A DNA stretch of 64,000 bases. It comes from Cliona cf. orientalis (lineage: Eukaryota > Porifera > Demospongiae > Clionaida > Clionaidae). The position numbers and the translations under genes were made by a program. Below the pieces are notes generated by a model. It searched no databases, was not told the origin of the DNA, and was given only the letters and a program-made list of their open reading frames with translations. Below are positions 33,173 to 44,170 of this stretch, piece after piece. The DNA lies in NCBI GenBank assembly GCA_963930775.1, contig OZ005689.1, forward strand, positions 20,837,262 to 20,901,261. Direction: 5' to 3'. The stretch's first letter is position 1; each line of letters starts with the position of its first letter.

Positions 33173-34449
33173 TCACCAACTTTCTTTCAGTGCTTCGAAT
33201 GCCGACTGGCACGCTGGAGTCCATTGGAATTCAGCATTCTTACGGGTTAGACCATGAAGTGGTGCAGCTGTGTCAGCAAACTTGTTGATAAAACGACGAT
33301 AATAGGATGTGAGACCAATGAATCATCGCACTTGTGAGCCATTCTCAGGTACAGGGAAGACTTGGACTGCGGCTACTTGCTTTGGGTTAGGGTTAGGTTA
33401 GGTTAGGTTAGGGTTAGGTTGCAATCCTTGTGGGGTAATTACGTGTCCCAAGTACTCAATAGAGAGCCGGAGGAAGTGACACTTCAGCGGCTTTAGCTTC
33501 AAGTTAGCATCCCTGATTCTCGCAAATACTTGTCGAAGGTGAGCTACATGCTCCTCAATGGTGCAGGAAAAGATGCGGATATCATCAATATACATGTCCA
33601 CGAATCCGGGACCCTCTTCTGGATTTAACCTACAGAGAACTTGCTGCATCAGTCTCTGAAACACTGCTGGTGCATTTGTAAGCCCGAAGGGCATTACCCG
33701 GAATTCAAACAGCCCTCTGTGTGTACTAAAAGCTGTTTTCTCTCTAGAGGCATCATCAACTTTGATCTGCCAGTAGCCGGCTGCAAGATCGAGTGTTGTA
33801 AAGAACTGTGCTTGGTCCAATTGATCCAGGAGATTATCGATCCGCGGGATAGGGAATTTATCTTGCTTCGTGACTGAATTCAGAGAACGATAATCAATAC
33901 AAAAGCGTAAAGAGCCGTCCTTCTTCCGGACCAAAACAATGGGGCTTGCCCATGGACTCTTTGAAGGTTGAATAACACCATTTGTCTGCATCTGTCGTAG
34001 TTGGCGTGCAATCTTTTGTCGAACAGCAAACGGAATGCGTCGAGGCGGCTTAGACTTGGGGTGAGCATCCCCCGTGTCAATATGCAGCTCTACTACATCA
34101 CTTTCTCCTCTCTCACCCTCCTCGAGACTGAACACGTCATGATACTCCTCTATGAGAGACATCAGCATTGTACCCGATAGGGGGGAGTCTTTAAACTCTC
34201 CCTCCAAGGTCTTTCTTAACTGTTGCTTCCTCCCCTCCTCATTCTCATTCGACCCCTCACACACTCGACTGACTATTGGGGCCATCTGTTCAGAAGCGCT
34301 GTCGCTATGGACATTATCCGAGTTTGTTGGGAGGTCAACTAACTCTGCAGGTACGGCAGTCCCCACCTCCACACCAGCTTCAACTTTCTGTACTACATTC
34401 GAGCAGTTTGTGAGTACTACTTTAACTGTGCCTTCATCACAAGTTGATA
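33173..34449 (-). pseudogene. gypsy reverse transcriptase
   Basis: An open stretch to 33398 holds the palm motifs: KKDGSLRFCIDYRSLNS, FFTTLDLAAGYWQI, MPFGLTNAPAVFQRLM and the active site FVDMYIDDI (YIDD). KCHFLRLSIEYLGHVIT follows. The thumb region is interrupted by a telomere-like repeat and then resumes with RRFINKFADTAAPLHG before RNase H. The 5' part is separated from the protease by a MITE. Confidence 0.9.
33384..33420 (+). repeat. Telomere-like TTAGG(G) tract inside reverse transcriptase
   Basis: 37 bp of GGGTTA and GGTTA units in tandem within the coding strand of the RT thumb. On the coding (minus) strand it reads CCCTAA/CCTAA and introduces a stop. Confidence 0.95.
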
Positions 34450-35095
34450 TGTGGCCGGATTTGGGAAAACCCTCCGTATGGGATTCGCGCAATGCGCGTT
34501 TTTAGTAGCTCAGGTCCAAATTTGTCAAAGTCCAGATTTTGTCATATACATGTCGAACAACCCTTCTTCTAACTGTTGCCGTCTTCTACGGAGGTTAGTC
34601 GTGCTATATGAAGGCAAAATAAGTAACCCACCTAGTCGGCACAGCCACTGTACATGGAGCCCGTTGCTATGGGCGGTAATTAGAATTCTCTACCTAGATA
34701 CAGCTAGATTCATCGATCTACTGTACGTTCGCTCACCTTTTTAGCTTCTTGGGCATCTAAGAACAATTGGCTGTTGTCAACAACGAAATACAACTCTTGC
34801 TCGATCTTTACGTTCATTTCGAATGGCTCCGCCCAGGTCCATTTAATTGATTTCCAGGTCACGCGTAGTATGCGGAAACGCCGAACGCGTGCATAGCAAT
34901 GCCTTTAGATCGTAATTTCTCGATTATTGGGCGTGTGGCGCGATCGCAAATAAAGCGCTGTATCTCCACAACAAAGTACACGATCGGCCTAAGACTTAAA
35001 CGCGGGTTAGCTCTATGGTAGAGCTTATCAACCATGCATCAAACTCAATTTTCTGAAAAAATCCCATATGGAGGATTTTCCCAAATCCGGTCACA
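34450..35095. mobile_element. TGTGACCGG MITE, copy 2, in the gypsy element
   Basis: Ends TGTGGCCGGATTTGGG and its complement, flanked by TA. Closely similar to copies at 24147 and 50971. It splits the gypsy pol gene between protease and RT, so it is younger than the retrotransposon. Confidence 0.93.
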
Positions 35096-35103
35096 TAATA
35101 TAA

Positions 35104-35769
35104 GCAAATCAATAATCTGAATTCCTCGCTCTCTCTTGATCGGTTCGTGTGCTTCGATAAGCAGGGGGCCGCCATGCCCATCACTATCGGGGTTAGGCGT
35201 GCTTCAGCTACAACACTGGTTTGACGGCAAGCGTGCGCTCTGCACGAGCTTTACTCTCACGGTAGGTACACGTGCAGTCCCCTCAGCGCCAGGCTGGTCT
35301 CCTTTGGTTATTTTATGAGGCTTCACATCAGGGTGATAACTAAGTATACCCAACTGACGACAAACTCCTGATAGGAGTAGTTGCTCTTTTGCATTCATTT
35401 TAACATACACTGGGGTAGTCTGGTTTTATCCTGAAAACTGACATCAAGATCAAGGCGGCCATCCAGTCGGAATGGCTGTTGGTCATAATTACGAGGGACC
35501 TTATCTGGGGGTTTGAAATTCCATAGCTTAGCAACTTTGGTCACACGCTTGAACAAATCCCCTCCCATAATTGTAATATCAGCCCCACTATCCACCACTC
35601 CATCCACTGGGACACCTTTTACATTAACTTTAGTACAATGAGGCTGACTACCCATATCTTGTACACGTACCTGACGAATCTCGTCTGAGCTGTCCGAGTC
35701 AGAAAGGAGATACTGCATGGGGTCGTCAGGTACTTCCGTAGTCGCTAATTGGGGGTCAATCGTCACCAT
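35104..35769 (-). pseudogene. gypsy protease region
   Basis: VDGVVDSGADITIMGG is the aspartic protease active site (DSGA) with its flanking beta strand. The frame stops near 35395, and further protease-RT linker sequence continues in another frame until the MITE at 34450-35095 cuts it. Confidence 0.8.
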
Positions 35770-37213
35770 TTTGGCTGATGCTGCCGTTGAGTTGTTCCGA
35801 CCAGTACTCTCTCTTTGGCTCGGTATTCGGCTGTTTTATGCCCAATTTTCCGACAGTTGAAACGCTTGATACCACTGGAAGCCTTCCTTGGAGGACACGT
35901 CTCAGCTGGTTGAGGGCTGACATCGGGAGCCTTTTCAGTACGCTTTGCTTCCTGGCTAGACTGGTATTGCTTCCGTTTGTGCAACTCCATTTGTCGGTGC
36001 TCTTCACTTCTGGCAGCCAAGCACAGAGAGGAGTAGTCCATCGCTCCAGATACTGCTGGCGCTTCCATTAAACGGTATAGAAGGCCTTCATGCAGCTGCC
36101 CATAGAGTAGTGCATTGCGGGTCTCCTGAGTAAGAGCCTCTCGTCCATATGCCACACGGAAAGTCTTCTCGAGCCACCGGATATAGTCAGCCACCCATGC
36201 ACTATCCATCTGCGAACAGTGTCGAAACTCCTGGGCTGCCATCGCTTTGCTTCCTTGCTCTAATCGAGAGTGCAACGCTCCCACGGCTATGTCCAGCTTT
36301 GATCTTTCAGTCTCACCGAGAAGGTTCCATTCTTGTAATGCCCTCCCTCTGAGATGACCCGCCAGCTGCATTAGGGTCTCCACCTCAGACCAGTCATTCC
36401 AAGACACTGCTCGCTTCAGAGCGGGTAGCCAGTCGTCCATTCTCACTTCTGGATCCTCTTCTGTGTATGGATCTATGGGTGGGGCCTTTCCCCTATGCAT
36501 GCTTCACAGGGAACTTCTCTGATAGGTGTCCGCTCAGCGAGGGTGACAGTCTGGACGAGTGTTTGCTGGGCGCATACTCACTGTGGGAGGGTGCCACAGG
36601 TCCTGGAGGGGTAGTGATCCGTGTCCTTTCGCGTGCTTTTAAACGATCAATTTCTTTCTGCTGTGCAGCCAATAACTCTTCCTGCTCTCGGCTTTGTTCG
36701 CACGTTATCTGCCACATTTTCTTGTGCCTCCCCTTAGCGACTCGCAATTCCTCTTTGAGTCTTGTTCTCTTTCTCCAAGGCTGATGCAGTCTCCTTGTGT
36801 CAGTGGGCACACGAGAAAGCTGGTCAGTCAGTCTGGCAGTTTCGGCTTTTTCTTCCTCCAATTTCTGAGTTGTGTCCGCCAACTTCTCCATCAGCTCGGA
36901 GTTCTGTTGAATAGCTTCCTCTAGAGCGTCTTGCAAGGTTTCTCGCTCCGACTCAGCTTCACTCCTACACTGCACCAACGGTTTCGTCTCCAAAAAGATG
37001 CCGCCCTCATCCAATAGAGAGTTTCATTTCGATACGCTGCTCCTCCTGCAGGATGACTTGGACGTTGGCTGCCTCTTTATGTCTAGCTGACTCCAACTTC
37101 CCCTCAATTAGTTGGCGAAGCTGGTTGGTGGCCCCTGTCACAGGCAACTCAAGCGCCTCTGGTATTCGTTTCAAGTGGGCCGCTGTCAGCCTCCTCGAAT
37201 TCAGAGGTACCAC
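35763..37213 (-). pseudogene. gypsy gag region with SAP-like and coiled-coil parts
   Basis: Three frames follow each other. 37213-37007 has LTAAHLKRIPEALELPVTGA, a SAP-like DNA-binding fold. 37014-36493 is a coiled coil rich in Glu/Lys (SEAESERETLQDALEEAIQQ). 36500-35763 is the capsid-like part (DPEVRMDDWLPALKRAVSWN, then WVADYIRWLEKTFRVAYG). A zinc knuckle is present only as a remnant: FNCRKIGHKTAEYR has lost two of the cysteines. The frame changes between the parts show decay. Confidence 0.8.
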
Positions 37214-37586
37214 TCTGCCAATTGGGACCTCAGATCGCAGGTCTCCTCTCCTTTACTTGCAATCAATCCCGACTTAGAAAGGGTGGCACTGGCCTCCTCA
37301 TCAGCCATCTTACTCGGAGTCTCTAACGGGTTTATATGTGATACTCTGGAGTGGACTAGGGGTATTAACTCACAGGCCCTCTAATTGCTGCCTTCAGCAA
37401 CCGGGCCGTTTCCCCCTATCACCACTTTTAATACACAGTTTCTTACCCGACTCCTCGGCCCATCGTGTTTGTCTTTCGCTATATAGCACTTGAAAGGGCG
37501 GTCTACCACGTCTTTTCCGCCACCTCCACTCAGTTTTAGCTCATTCTTGACCCGGATTACTTCAGGTCTCGGCAAAGGACCTTCAC

Positions 37587-37741
37587 TGTAACAGCGTGGC
37601 TAGCACAAGTTAGAAGATTGTAATTGAGATTATTGCACATGCGCAGTACAGCAACACATTACATCATTGCATACAGTACATACGTGCATATAATAGTTAT
37701 TATTCAGTCTAAGTTCACTGTTCAAAGTTCACTATATTACA
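37587..37741 (-). repeat. 5' LTR (right copy)
   Basis: Same sequence as the left copy, a few bases longer. No standard tRNA primer site is obvious just inside. Confidence 0.92.
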
Positions 37742-38224
37742 GAGCTAACTTGCATTGATGTGGGGATTTTAAAAACCACAAACTCGGCAGCATTAAGGCC
37801 TTGGTCAAGTTTTTCTCATTAAATAACTCAGCATTACTTTCATTATCTTTAAATTCATTTTGTATCAACTACCCCTTGTTAAAATAATCAGTTAATTAAA
37901 TCATGTGACTGGTCAATTAATCACAGTATCAGTATTTATGGATCGTCTCGATTATTAAAAATTTATCTGGGGGGATTTTAGATTTTAATTCATGTTTATA
38001 CAAAATAAATTTAGACCAGTTAATCCTAAATATGCATATTTAATAAGACTGACCCGAGCCTCAATGTTGCTGAGAACCACACCCCTAGGTATGACTACTA
38101 TCCTCTAATATATGTAAATAACCTTCATGGATGTATTGCCTTCTGTATGGGGTGATGTGCTAATGGAGAGGACTTGAGGAAACCTTTCTAGTACCCATTG
38201 ATGAAAGGAATTTTGCATTAGGCA
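37742..38224. other. Stretch without recognisable features
   Basis: AT-rich spacer between the gypsy element and a piggyBac end. Confidence 0.45.
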
Positions 38225-38924
38225 TTAACCCTTTAGGGCCGAGAGCGAATATTTCCGCGTGCACTAAATGACGAGAGCGGAAATATCCGCCGCGCGTGCG
38301 CATTACTGTACTAATTATTAGCTACACCCCTCCTTACTTGCATGAACACCCACTCGATCTCGATCTTAGATAGCGCAAGAGGCAGCCTACGCGTTAGCAG
38401 TAAAGTAGCAGCTGCTTCCAGTCCCAGTTTACACTGTGGTTAGCGTTCAAGTGGCTACTTATCAACCATGGCTAGCAGCAGAAGAATGAACATCTCTGAG
38501 GTCATTGACAATCTGGACAGTGGAGACTTCGATGATCTCATGGTAGAAGGCAGTGATGACGATTTAGACATGGATGTAGATTATGATTATGACTCAGATA
38601 TTTCAGGAGGTATTATTGAACAAATAATTTTTTATAAAAATTATTGAAGCTATAACTTCTACGTAGAACCGAAGACTTGGACGCTGAAGACCCTTCCTCT
38701 GATGTAACCAGCCGTTCCAGTGAGCCATCCATGAGCTAACCTGCTTGGCAGTGATATGTGTGCATGATAATTGCAATAATATAATATTTAGTTGGAGGCA
38801 TGACTTGGCACCAGCACGCATGTGGATTAGCCTCGTCCCCATTCTCTTCACAACTCTCAAACATGAGCAGTTTTCACACACAAAATGATACACAACAAAG
38901 TATGTGTGAATGTGTGTGCGTACG

Positions 38925-39000
38925 TGTGCATGTGTGTGTGCATGTGTGTGTGTGTGTGCGTGTGTGTGTGTGTGTGTATGTGTGTGTGTGCATGTATGTA
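38925..39000. repeat. (TG)n microsatellite
   Basis: TGTG runs with occasional CATG and CG, just left of the 5.6-kb element. Confidence 0.95.
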
Positions 39001-39838
39001 CATTACAATAATATGTGACCGGATTTGAGAAAAGGGGGCACTTTGCGCATAATACAATTTTACAGTATGGGCAAAAATAGTCGCGCGGGTCATACGTAAG
39101 GCCAACTAAGATTATTACATCATAGACATATTTGGTCTTTCCCCTACCTGCTGCCCGAGTTTGAATCCCCGAGACCGCTTCCTTCCCCTCGAGCAAAGCG
39201 TTCCAAAGCGCGCCCTCTCGATCTCTCTTAGCTTTGTACCGCGTGTAACGGAATCACCCGGATGTGTAACACGGACAATATACGATAGTGTATACGGACT
39301 TCCAGGAAAACCCCTAGTTTACTTAGCGCGGGCTATGAATAGTTGCTTAGTAACCACAAAGCAATGAGCGCTTCAGGGATGGCTCGCAGGGCTACAGAGG
39401 TTGCGAAAGCTGTGAATGCTCTTTTGGACTTCACCTGTGACAACCAAGAGGCACTGTTGGATGATGTCATCCAGGACTATTTTTGTGAGCCTGATCCTCA
39501 GGATGAAGATGAGGAAGACAACCCTGAAGAGAGCTTGGAACTTGAAGATGGACAAGCAACTTTAGAACTAGAAGGTACATTACAGCATCAATAATAAACA
39601 TATTGAATACAAGAAGACTGACTGCATTCTAAGTGGGAAAAAGTGTGTTCATTTAGCAAGAAAAACATCTGCATTAGGAGGAACAAACTGATTTTAACAA
39701 GTTTAGATGTTATCTAGAGCATGAAGCAGCCAATGACGATCTTTACCTAACTTTGCTTCACTCCAGTATTTAGCTATGGTAAATATTGTCATTGGCCTAA
39801 ACTGTGTATTGATGATGATGCATCAGTATACATATATA

Positions 39839-40500
39839 CAGTGGACTCTCCGAATAACGGACACCTTGGTACATAGGCTTCTGTCCTTTATTCGGGGTAT
39901 GTCCTTTATTGGGGTGTTTTATTTTAGTCACCCCCACTTCATCTAATATTAATTTTATAGCCAATAGTTCATTGTTGTAAAGAAATTCATGAAGTACTCA
40001 AGTATTTTCATGACATTGTATTGCACTATTCAGTCTGTTTCAAGGAAGCCTGCAGTGATTGACTAGACGAGTGTCAATTGCATCATGGTGGACGAATGGC
40101 TAGATACTTGCCATTTGAGCAATTAAGTAAAGCAGTGGCTGTTGTCATTACTATAGCTAGACAAAGTACTACCGTTTTTTAGTGTCTACATATAATATTA
40201 TTGCCGTATTATTATTTTTGTACAGATTGTTAATAATGCCAGAACTGCATTGTAAGAAGGTCGACGTCGTGGGCGGGGTTAGCCACACCCACCGCCGTCC
40301 GTTAGTCGGAACGTTTTTTATACAGTACTGTATTACTTCGTGCAAGCTGCTGTGTCCGTTATCCGGAATTCAGAGGTTGTCCGCTATTCAGGTGCTGCTA
40401 CTGTATCAAACATATGGAGATATCGGTTGGTACATATAGCAGTGTCCGTTATTCGGTAGAGGTCCGTTATTGGGAGTGTCCGTTAATAGAGAGTCCACTG
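39839..40500. mobile_element. pogo/Tigger-like MITE
   Basis: Ends CAGTGGACTCTCCGAATAAC and the complement of GTCCGTTAATAGAGAGTCC(ACTG), flanked by TA. Several internal GTCC(T/G)TTATTCGG motifs. Lies in the intron of the DUF7869-type gene. The termini match the CAGT...ATAACGGAC style of pogo-like elements. Confidence 0.85.
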
Positions 40501-40559
40501 TACTAGTATTTAATCTTTATTATCCATTATACATATAAGACAACCTTTCCCGGCATCAT

Positions 40560-40682
40560 TGGCTGTTAAAAAGAGTTGGAAAAAAATCGGCCCTAATGAA
40601 ATTTGAACCGGGGCACGCATTTCACACTGCCTGGCAGACTCAGAGATTAACCATTAGACCATCTGGACAGTAGTATAGTTGT
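40560..40682 (-). repeat. tRNA-derived SINE fragment or tRNA pseudogene
   Basis: On the minus strand, TGGTCTAATGGTTAA fits the pol III A box and GGTTCAAATTTC fits the B box, about 50 bp apart. Acceptor and T stems do not pair properly, so a functional tRNA is unlikely. Confidence 0.5.
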
Positions 40683-43264
40683 GGCGTTTGTGTTTTGACA
40701 AGGACATTTTCGCTTATAACTCGACAATGAAAGTGAAATTGAAAATTCTGGAATGTATAAATAAATTTTTTTTTTATGCTCTATCTGCTGGTCTTTGAAT
40801 TATCTTCGTAGCATGTTCTGGGGCTGAGTTTACTTATATTACATTACATTACATTAGATTGATTTTATTTTTCTTCCCACTTAGGATGTAATTATTGCTA
40901 TTATCATCATTATCGAAACAGTAATAATACAATAACTAACACTACATTAACACTACACAGACTACACTGGTGAACTAGGCAGTGAAAATGACGATGATGA
41001 ACTGCCAGACACTGAAGAGCGTGTAAGAGAGGCGCTCCGTGCTCTCGAGAATGTTGCCGATAAGGTCACCATTGCTGACCTCCCCACCGACAAAAAGGAA
41101 GAGCGCTTCCTGTCGACTTTCATAGCTACAGGGTGTGGGTGCACTAAAGCCAAGGGGAAGCCATGCTACCTCCAGTTTTCATCGGAGTACATAAAATCTG
41201 TTAGAGCCTCATGTGCATGTGCCAGGCTTTCACATGGTGAGCTTGATATGGTGATATTCGATCAGATTATGGGCTGCATCAATGACAGCTCATCTGTATC
41301 GGTTGTTTCACGACATCACGAGAGTGAGCGTGTAAAGTCGTATGCATCCTTTCTTCATAGGGGTAAACCAGTGTGCCGTCGGATGGATGTTTCTTGCTTT
41401 ACATGGGATCCGCAGGAAACGTCTTGATAACATCTCCAAAATTTTGAAAGAGAATGGCCTTGCTGCTCGAGTTCATGGCAACACACAAAGAAAGCCGAAG
41501 CATGCCCTTTCATTTTCTTCCACAGAGTATGTTGTGAAGATTTCTATTAACGTACTCTTAAGAGCATTCCCTGCTACTTCTGGGAAGGATTCCCGGATAC
41601 AAGCGATCGGATATTCAGCTTCTGCCATCGAGTACAACTAAGAGGGCAGTTTGGAGGGTGTATTGTAGTGCTGCTGAAGCTGTGAGTACGGTTCACGTTG
41701 TCGCCTATTCAACCTGCTATCTTTGGAGGACACTGGTACCATCGATAGTTGTCTTGAAGCCGCGATCGGATCTTTGTTGGCAATGTCAGCAAAATAGCGC
41801 TTCGATCGTCTGTACCGCGAATTCTTTGGAGGCAGAGAAATCCACTGCTATTAGGGATGCACTTGAACATCTTTGGATAGTAAAGTTGGAGCAATCTTAC
41901 TATAAGAGTGTGTGTGATGAATGTAAAGAATGTGTGCGTGCACATTATGTTACAGATGGCAAATTTGCACCCCCCCCCCCCCAACCAGGCAGTCGAACAC
42001 CATGCAATTCCAAGGATATCAAGGCCCACTACTCGTTCGACTATGCTCAACAAGTACACTACCCCTCCAATCCATTGCAGCCAGGTCCCATATACTTCCT
42101 GACACCTAGGAAGTGCACCATATTTGGTGTTAATTGTGAGGCCCTCCCCTGATAAATCAACTTCCTGACAGATGAAGCTGGAGATTGTGGGAAAGGAGCC
42201 AATGCGGCAGTTAGCCGACTGCACTACTTCTTTGAGAATCATGGTCTTGGAGAGAAGGAAGTACACTTACACGCAGATAACTGCTGTGGTCAAAATAAAA
42301 ATAATTGTATGATGCAGTATCCTATCTGGCGGGTACTTACTGGCAGGCATACATCCATCACTCTTTCTTTTCTTGTTGTTGGGCATACAAAGTTCGCCCC
42401 TGATTGGTGTTTTGGGCTGTTCAAACGACGATTTCGGAGAACGAAAGTGGACAGTCTTCAATCCATTGCACAAGTAGTCAACGATTCGGCCGAATGCAAT
42501 TTTGCACAATTGGTAGCTCGAGAAGATGGAAGCATGATAGTTCAGACATTCAACTGGACCGACTTCTTTGTTCCATACTTGAAGAGGATAGCAGCAATCA
42601 AGAAGTATCACCACTTCAGGGTAACCTCGTTGGCACCTGGGTGTGTGTTTTTGAAGGAACACTCTGACTCACCAGAGATTCAGCTTGACCTCCGCAAAGC
42701 AGAATGGAATCTAAGGGAAGCTGACTTACCAGCTGTTATTCCACCAAAGGGCTTGAGTGTGGAGCGACAGTGGTACGTCCATAAACAGATTCGTCCCTTT
42801 TGTGCCGACGAATTCCAAGATACGGTTTGCCCATTGCCTTCAGTCCCGAAACCAGGTAGCAGACAGGGGACTCCGAATCCTGAGAACGAGCCACCACAAC
42901 CTAAACGTCGCCGGCTCTGCGGCATCTGCAAGCAGGAAGGTCACGATAAGCGGTCATGCCCAGACAAGTACACTACTGCAACATGAACACTCTGATTTAT
43001 ACTATAATCCCTCTTTCTGTTGTATACAAACATATGCCCTCTCACACCTTTTATTGTCCTGTATATTATTTGCTGTATAAAATGTACTGTATTAAAACTT
43101 ACCTTAATGCCACTTTCTAAACGAAACACATCTCGATTTACTTTCCTCTTGGCTGGACTGCAAGTTGTTCTACTTTCTGACGGTTTGCGTAGGAATTTGT
43201 TCTTTGAAATCAACTCTTTCATGGTAGTTGACTAGCTCGTCAGCCGAGGACTCTCACAAATGGG

Positions 43265-43710
43265 TGATACTTGTACACACACACACATGTACACTCTCAC
43301 GCCATCCACATACTCCCTCACATTCACATGCATGTACACACACTCTCACACATATACATGTACACGTGGTCTCCTTCACACACACTTGCATACACACTCT
43401 GTGCCTGTGCGCGCACACATACATGTACACATGCTCTTTTTCACTCCCACACGCTCTGTGTGCCTGTGCACACACACATACATGTACACATGCTTTCTTT
43501 CACTCGCACACACACATACATGTACACATGCTCTCTTTCACACGCACATGCTCTATGTGCCTGTGTACACACACATACATGTACACATGCTCTCTTTCAC
43601 TCGCACACGCTCTGTGTGCCTGTGCACACACACACTCTCTTTCGCATACACTCACACTCTGCCTACGCACACACGCACTCTCATACATGCACACTCTCAC
43701 ACACAAGTAA
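43265..43710. repeat. CA-rich minisatellite
   Basis: Units of about 60 bp contain ACACATACATGTACACATGC, TCTCTTTCACTCGCACACG and CTCTGTGTGCCTGTG. The Cys/His/Thr-rich ORFs in all three frames are products of this composition. Confidence 0.93.
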
Positions 43711-43789
43711 GCATAGGTGATGATTTTTAGGGGTACTCGTGGTGAGAGAGGTAGCATTGTGGAGTGGGGTCAGAACCTAGAGGCCAAGG

Positions 43790-44170
43790 AGCTTGTTGGT
43801 GCCGACCACCTGAATATTAAAGTCATCATCTGTAAGCAGGAAGGTCATCATAAGCAGTCATGCCCGGAAAGACACCACTTGTACATAAGCAATGCTATCT
43901 CTCTCTTGTACACATGCACACTCACACACACCTTCATTGCTGTGATATTTATTTATAACCTTGTTATGCTATGGTTGTACACAAAGTAGGCTATACTTAA
44001 TAACTATCAGGGCATATCGACTTATTTATAACGAAGTACAGATAAAAATTACCTGGGCCACATACATGTCAGTGACTTTCTAAATAAAGCGCATGTCCAT
44101 TTTAACTGCCCTTCTTGTTATCTTGACAAGTGATTGCTGGTTTGTTGTACGCAGTTACGATGTCTCGCAG
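43790..44170 (+). pseudogene. Second copy of the 3' end of the DUF7869-type gene
   Basis: ATCTGTAAGCAGGAAGGTCA encodes CKQEGHHKQSCP, a repeat of the CCHC-like end at 42920-42965. The following 3' sequence (for example TTTCTAAA then GCGCATGTCCATTTTA) also resembles 43110-43145. The CA minisatellite lies between the copies. Confidence 0.7.

Larger units (their letters stand above)
30930..37741 (-). mobile_element. Ty3/gypsy-like LTR retrotransposon
   Basis: Flanked by two near-identical direct repeats of about 150 bp beginning TGTAACAGCG and ending ATATTACA, with GAGC on both outer sides as a 4-bp target duplication. Inside, on the minus strand, the order is SAP-like domain, coiled coil, gag, protease, reverse transcriptase, RNase H, integrase, which is the Ty3/gypsy order. 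No envelope-like ORF is seen. The reading frame is broken by frameshifts, a TTAGGG tract and a 646-bp MITE. LTR similarity by eye is high (about 95%), so insertion is not ancient. Confidence 0.93.
39364..42986 (+). pseudogene. DUF7869-type transposon gene, broken
   Basis: Exon 1 (39364-39574) starts MSASGMARRATEVAKAVNAL and is acidic at its end. Exon 2 begins at 40961. It has GCGCTKAKGKPCYLQFSSEY, CACARLSHGELDMVIFDQ, CWQCQQN and CDECKECVRAHY (cysteine clusters), then HLHADNCCGQNKNN, SFLVVGHTKFAPDWCFGLFK and FNWTDFFVPYLKRI, ending with a CCHC-like CGICKQEGHDKRSCP. The HADN-x2-GQNKN and GHTKF-x-PDWCFG blocks are what I know from DUF7869 proteins of corals, sponges and insects. The frame is lost by a one-base insertion near 41386, a shift near 41545, and two consecutive stops at 42150-42155. 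Whether DUF7869 is a nuclease/transposase fold is inference. Confidence 0.78.

Noticed and set aside
30930-37741. Endogenous retrovirus with envelope
   Set aside because: No ORF with signal peptide, cleavage site or membrane anchor between integrase and the 3' LTR; the layout fits a Ty3/gypsy retrotransposon.
40560-40682. Functional tRNA gene
   Set aside because: A- and B-box-like sequences exist but stems do not pair and the variable region is too long; kept only as a SINE or pseudogene fragment.
43228-43757. Cys/His/Thr-rich ORFs in three plus-strand frames and one minus frame
   Set aside because: Direct products of the CA-rich minisatellite; frames are equally open and have no domain.
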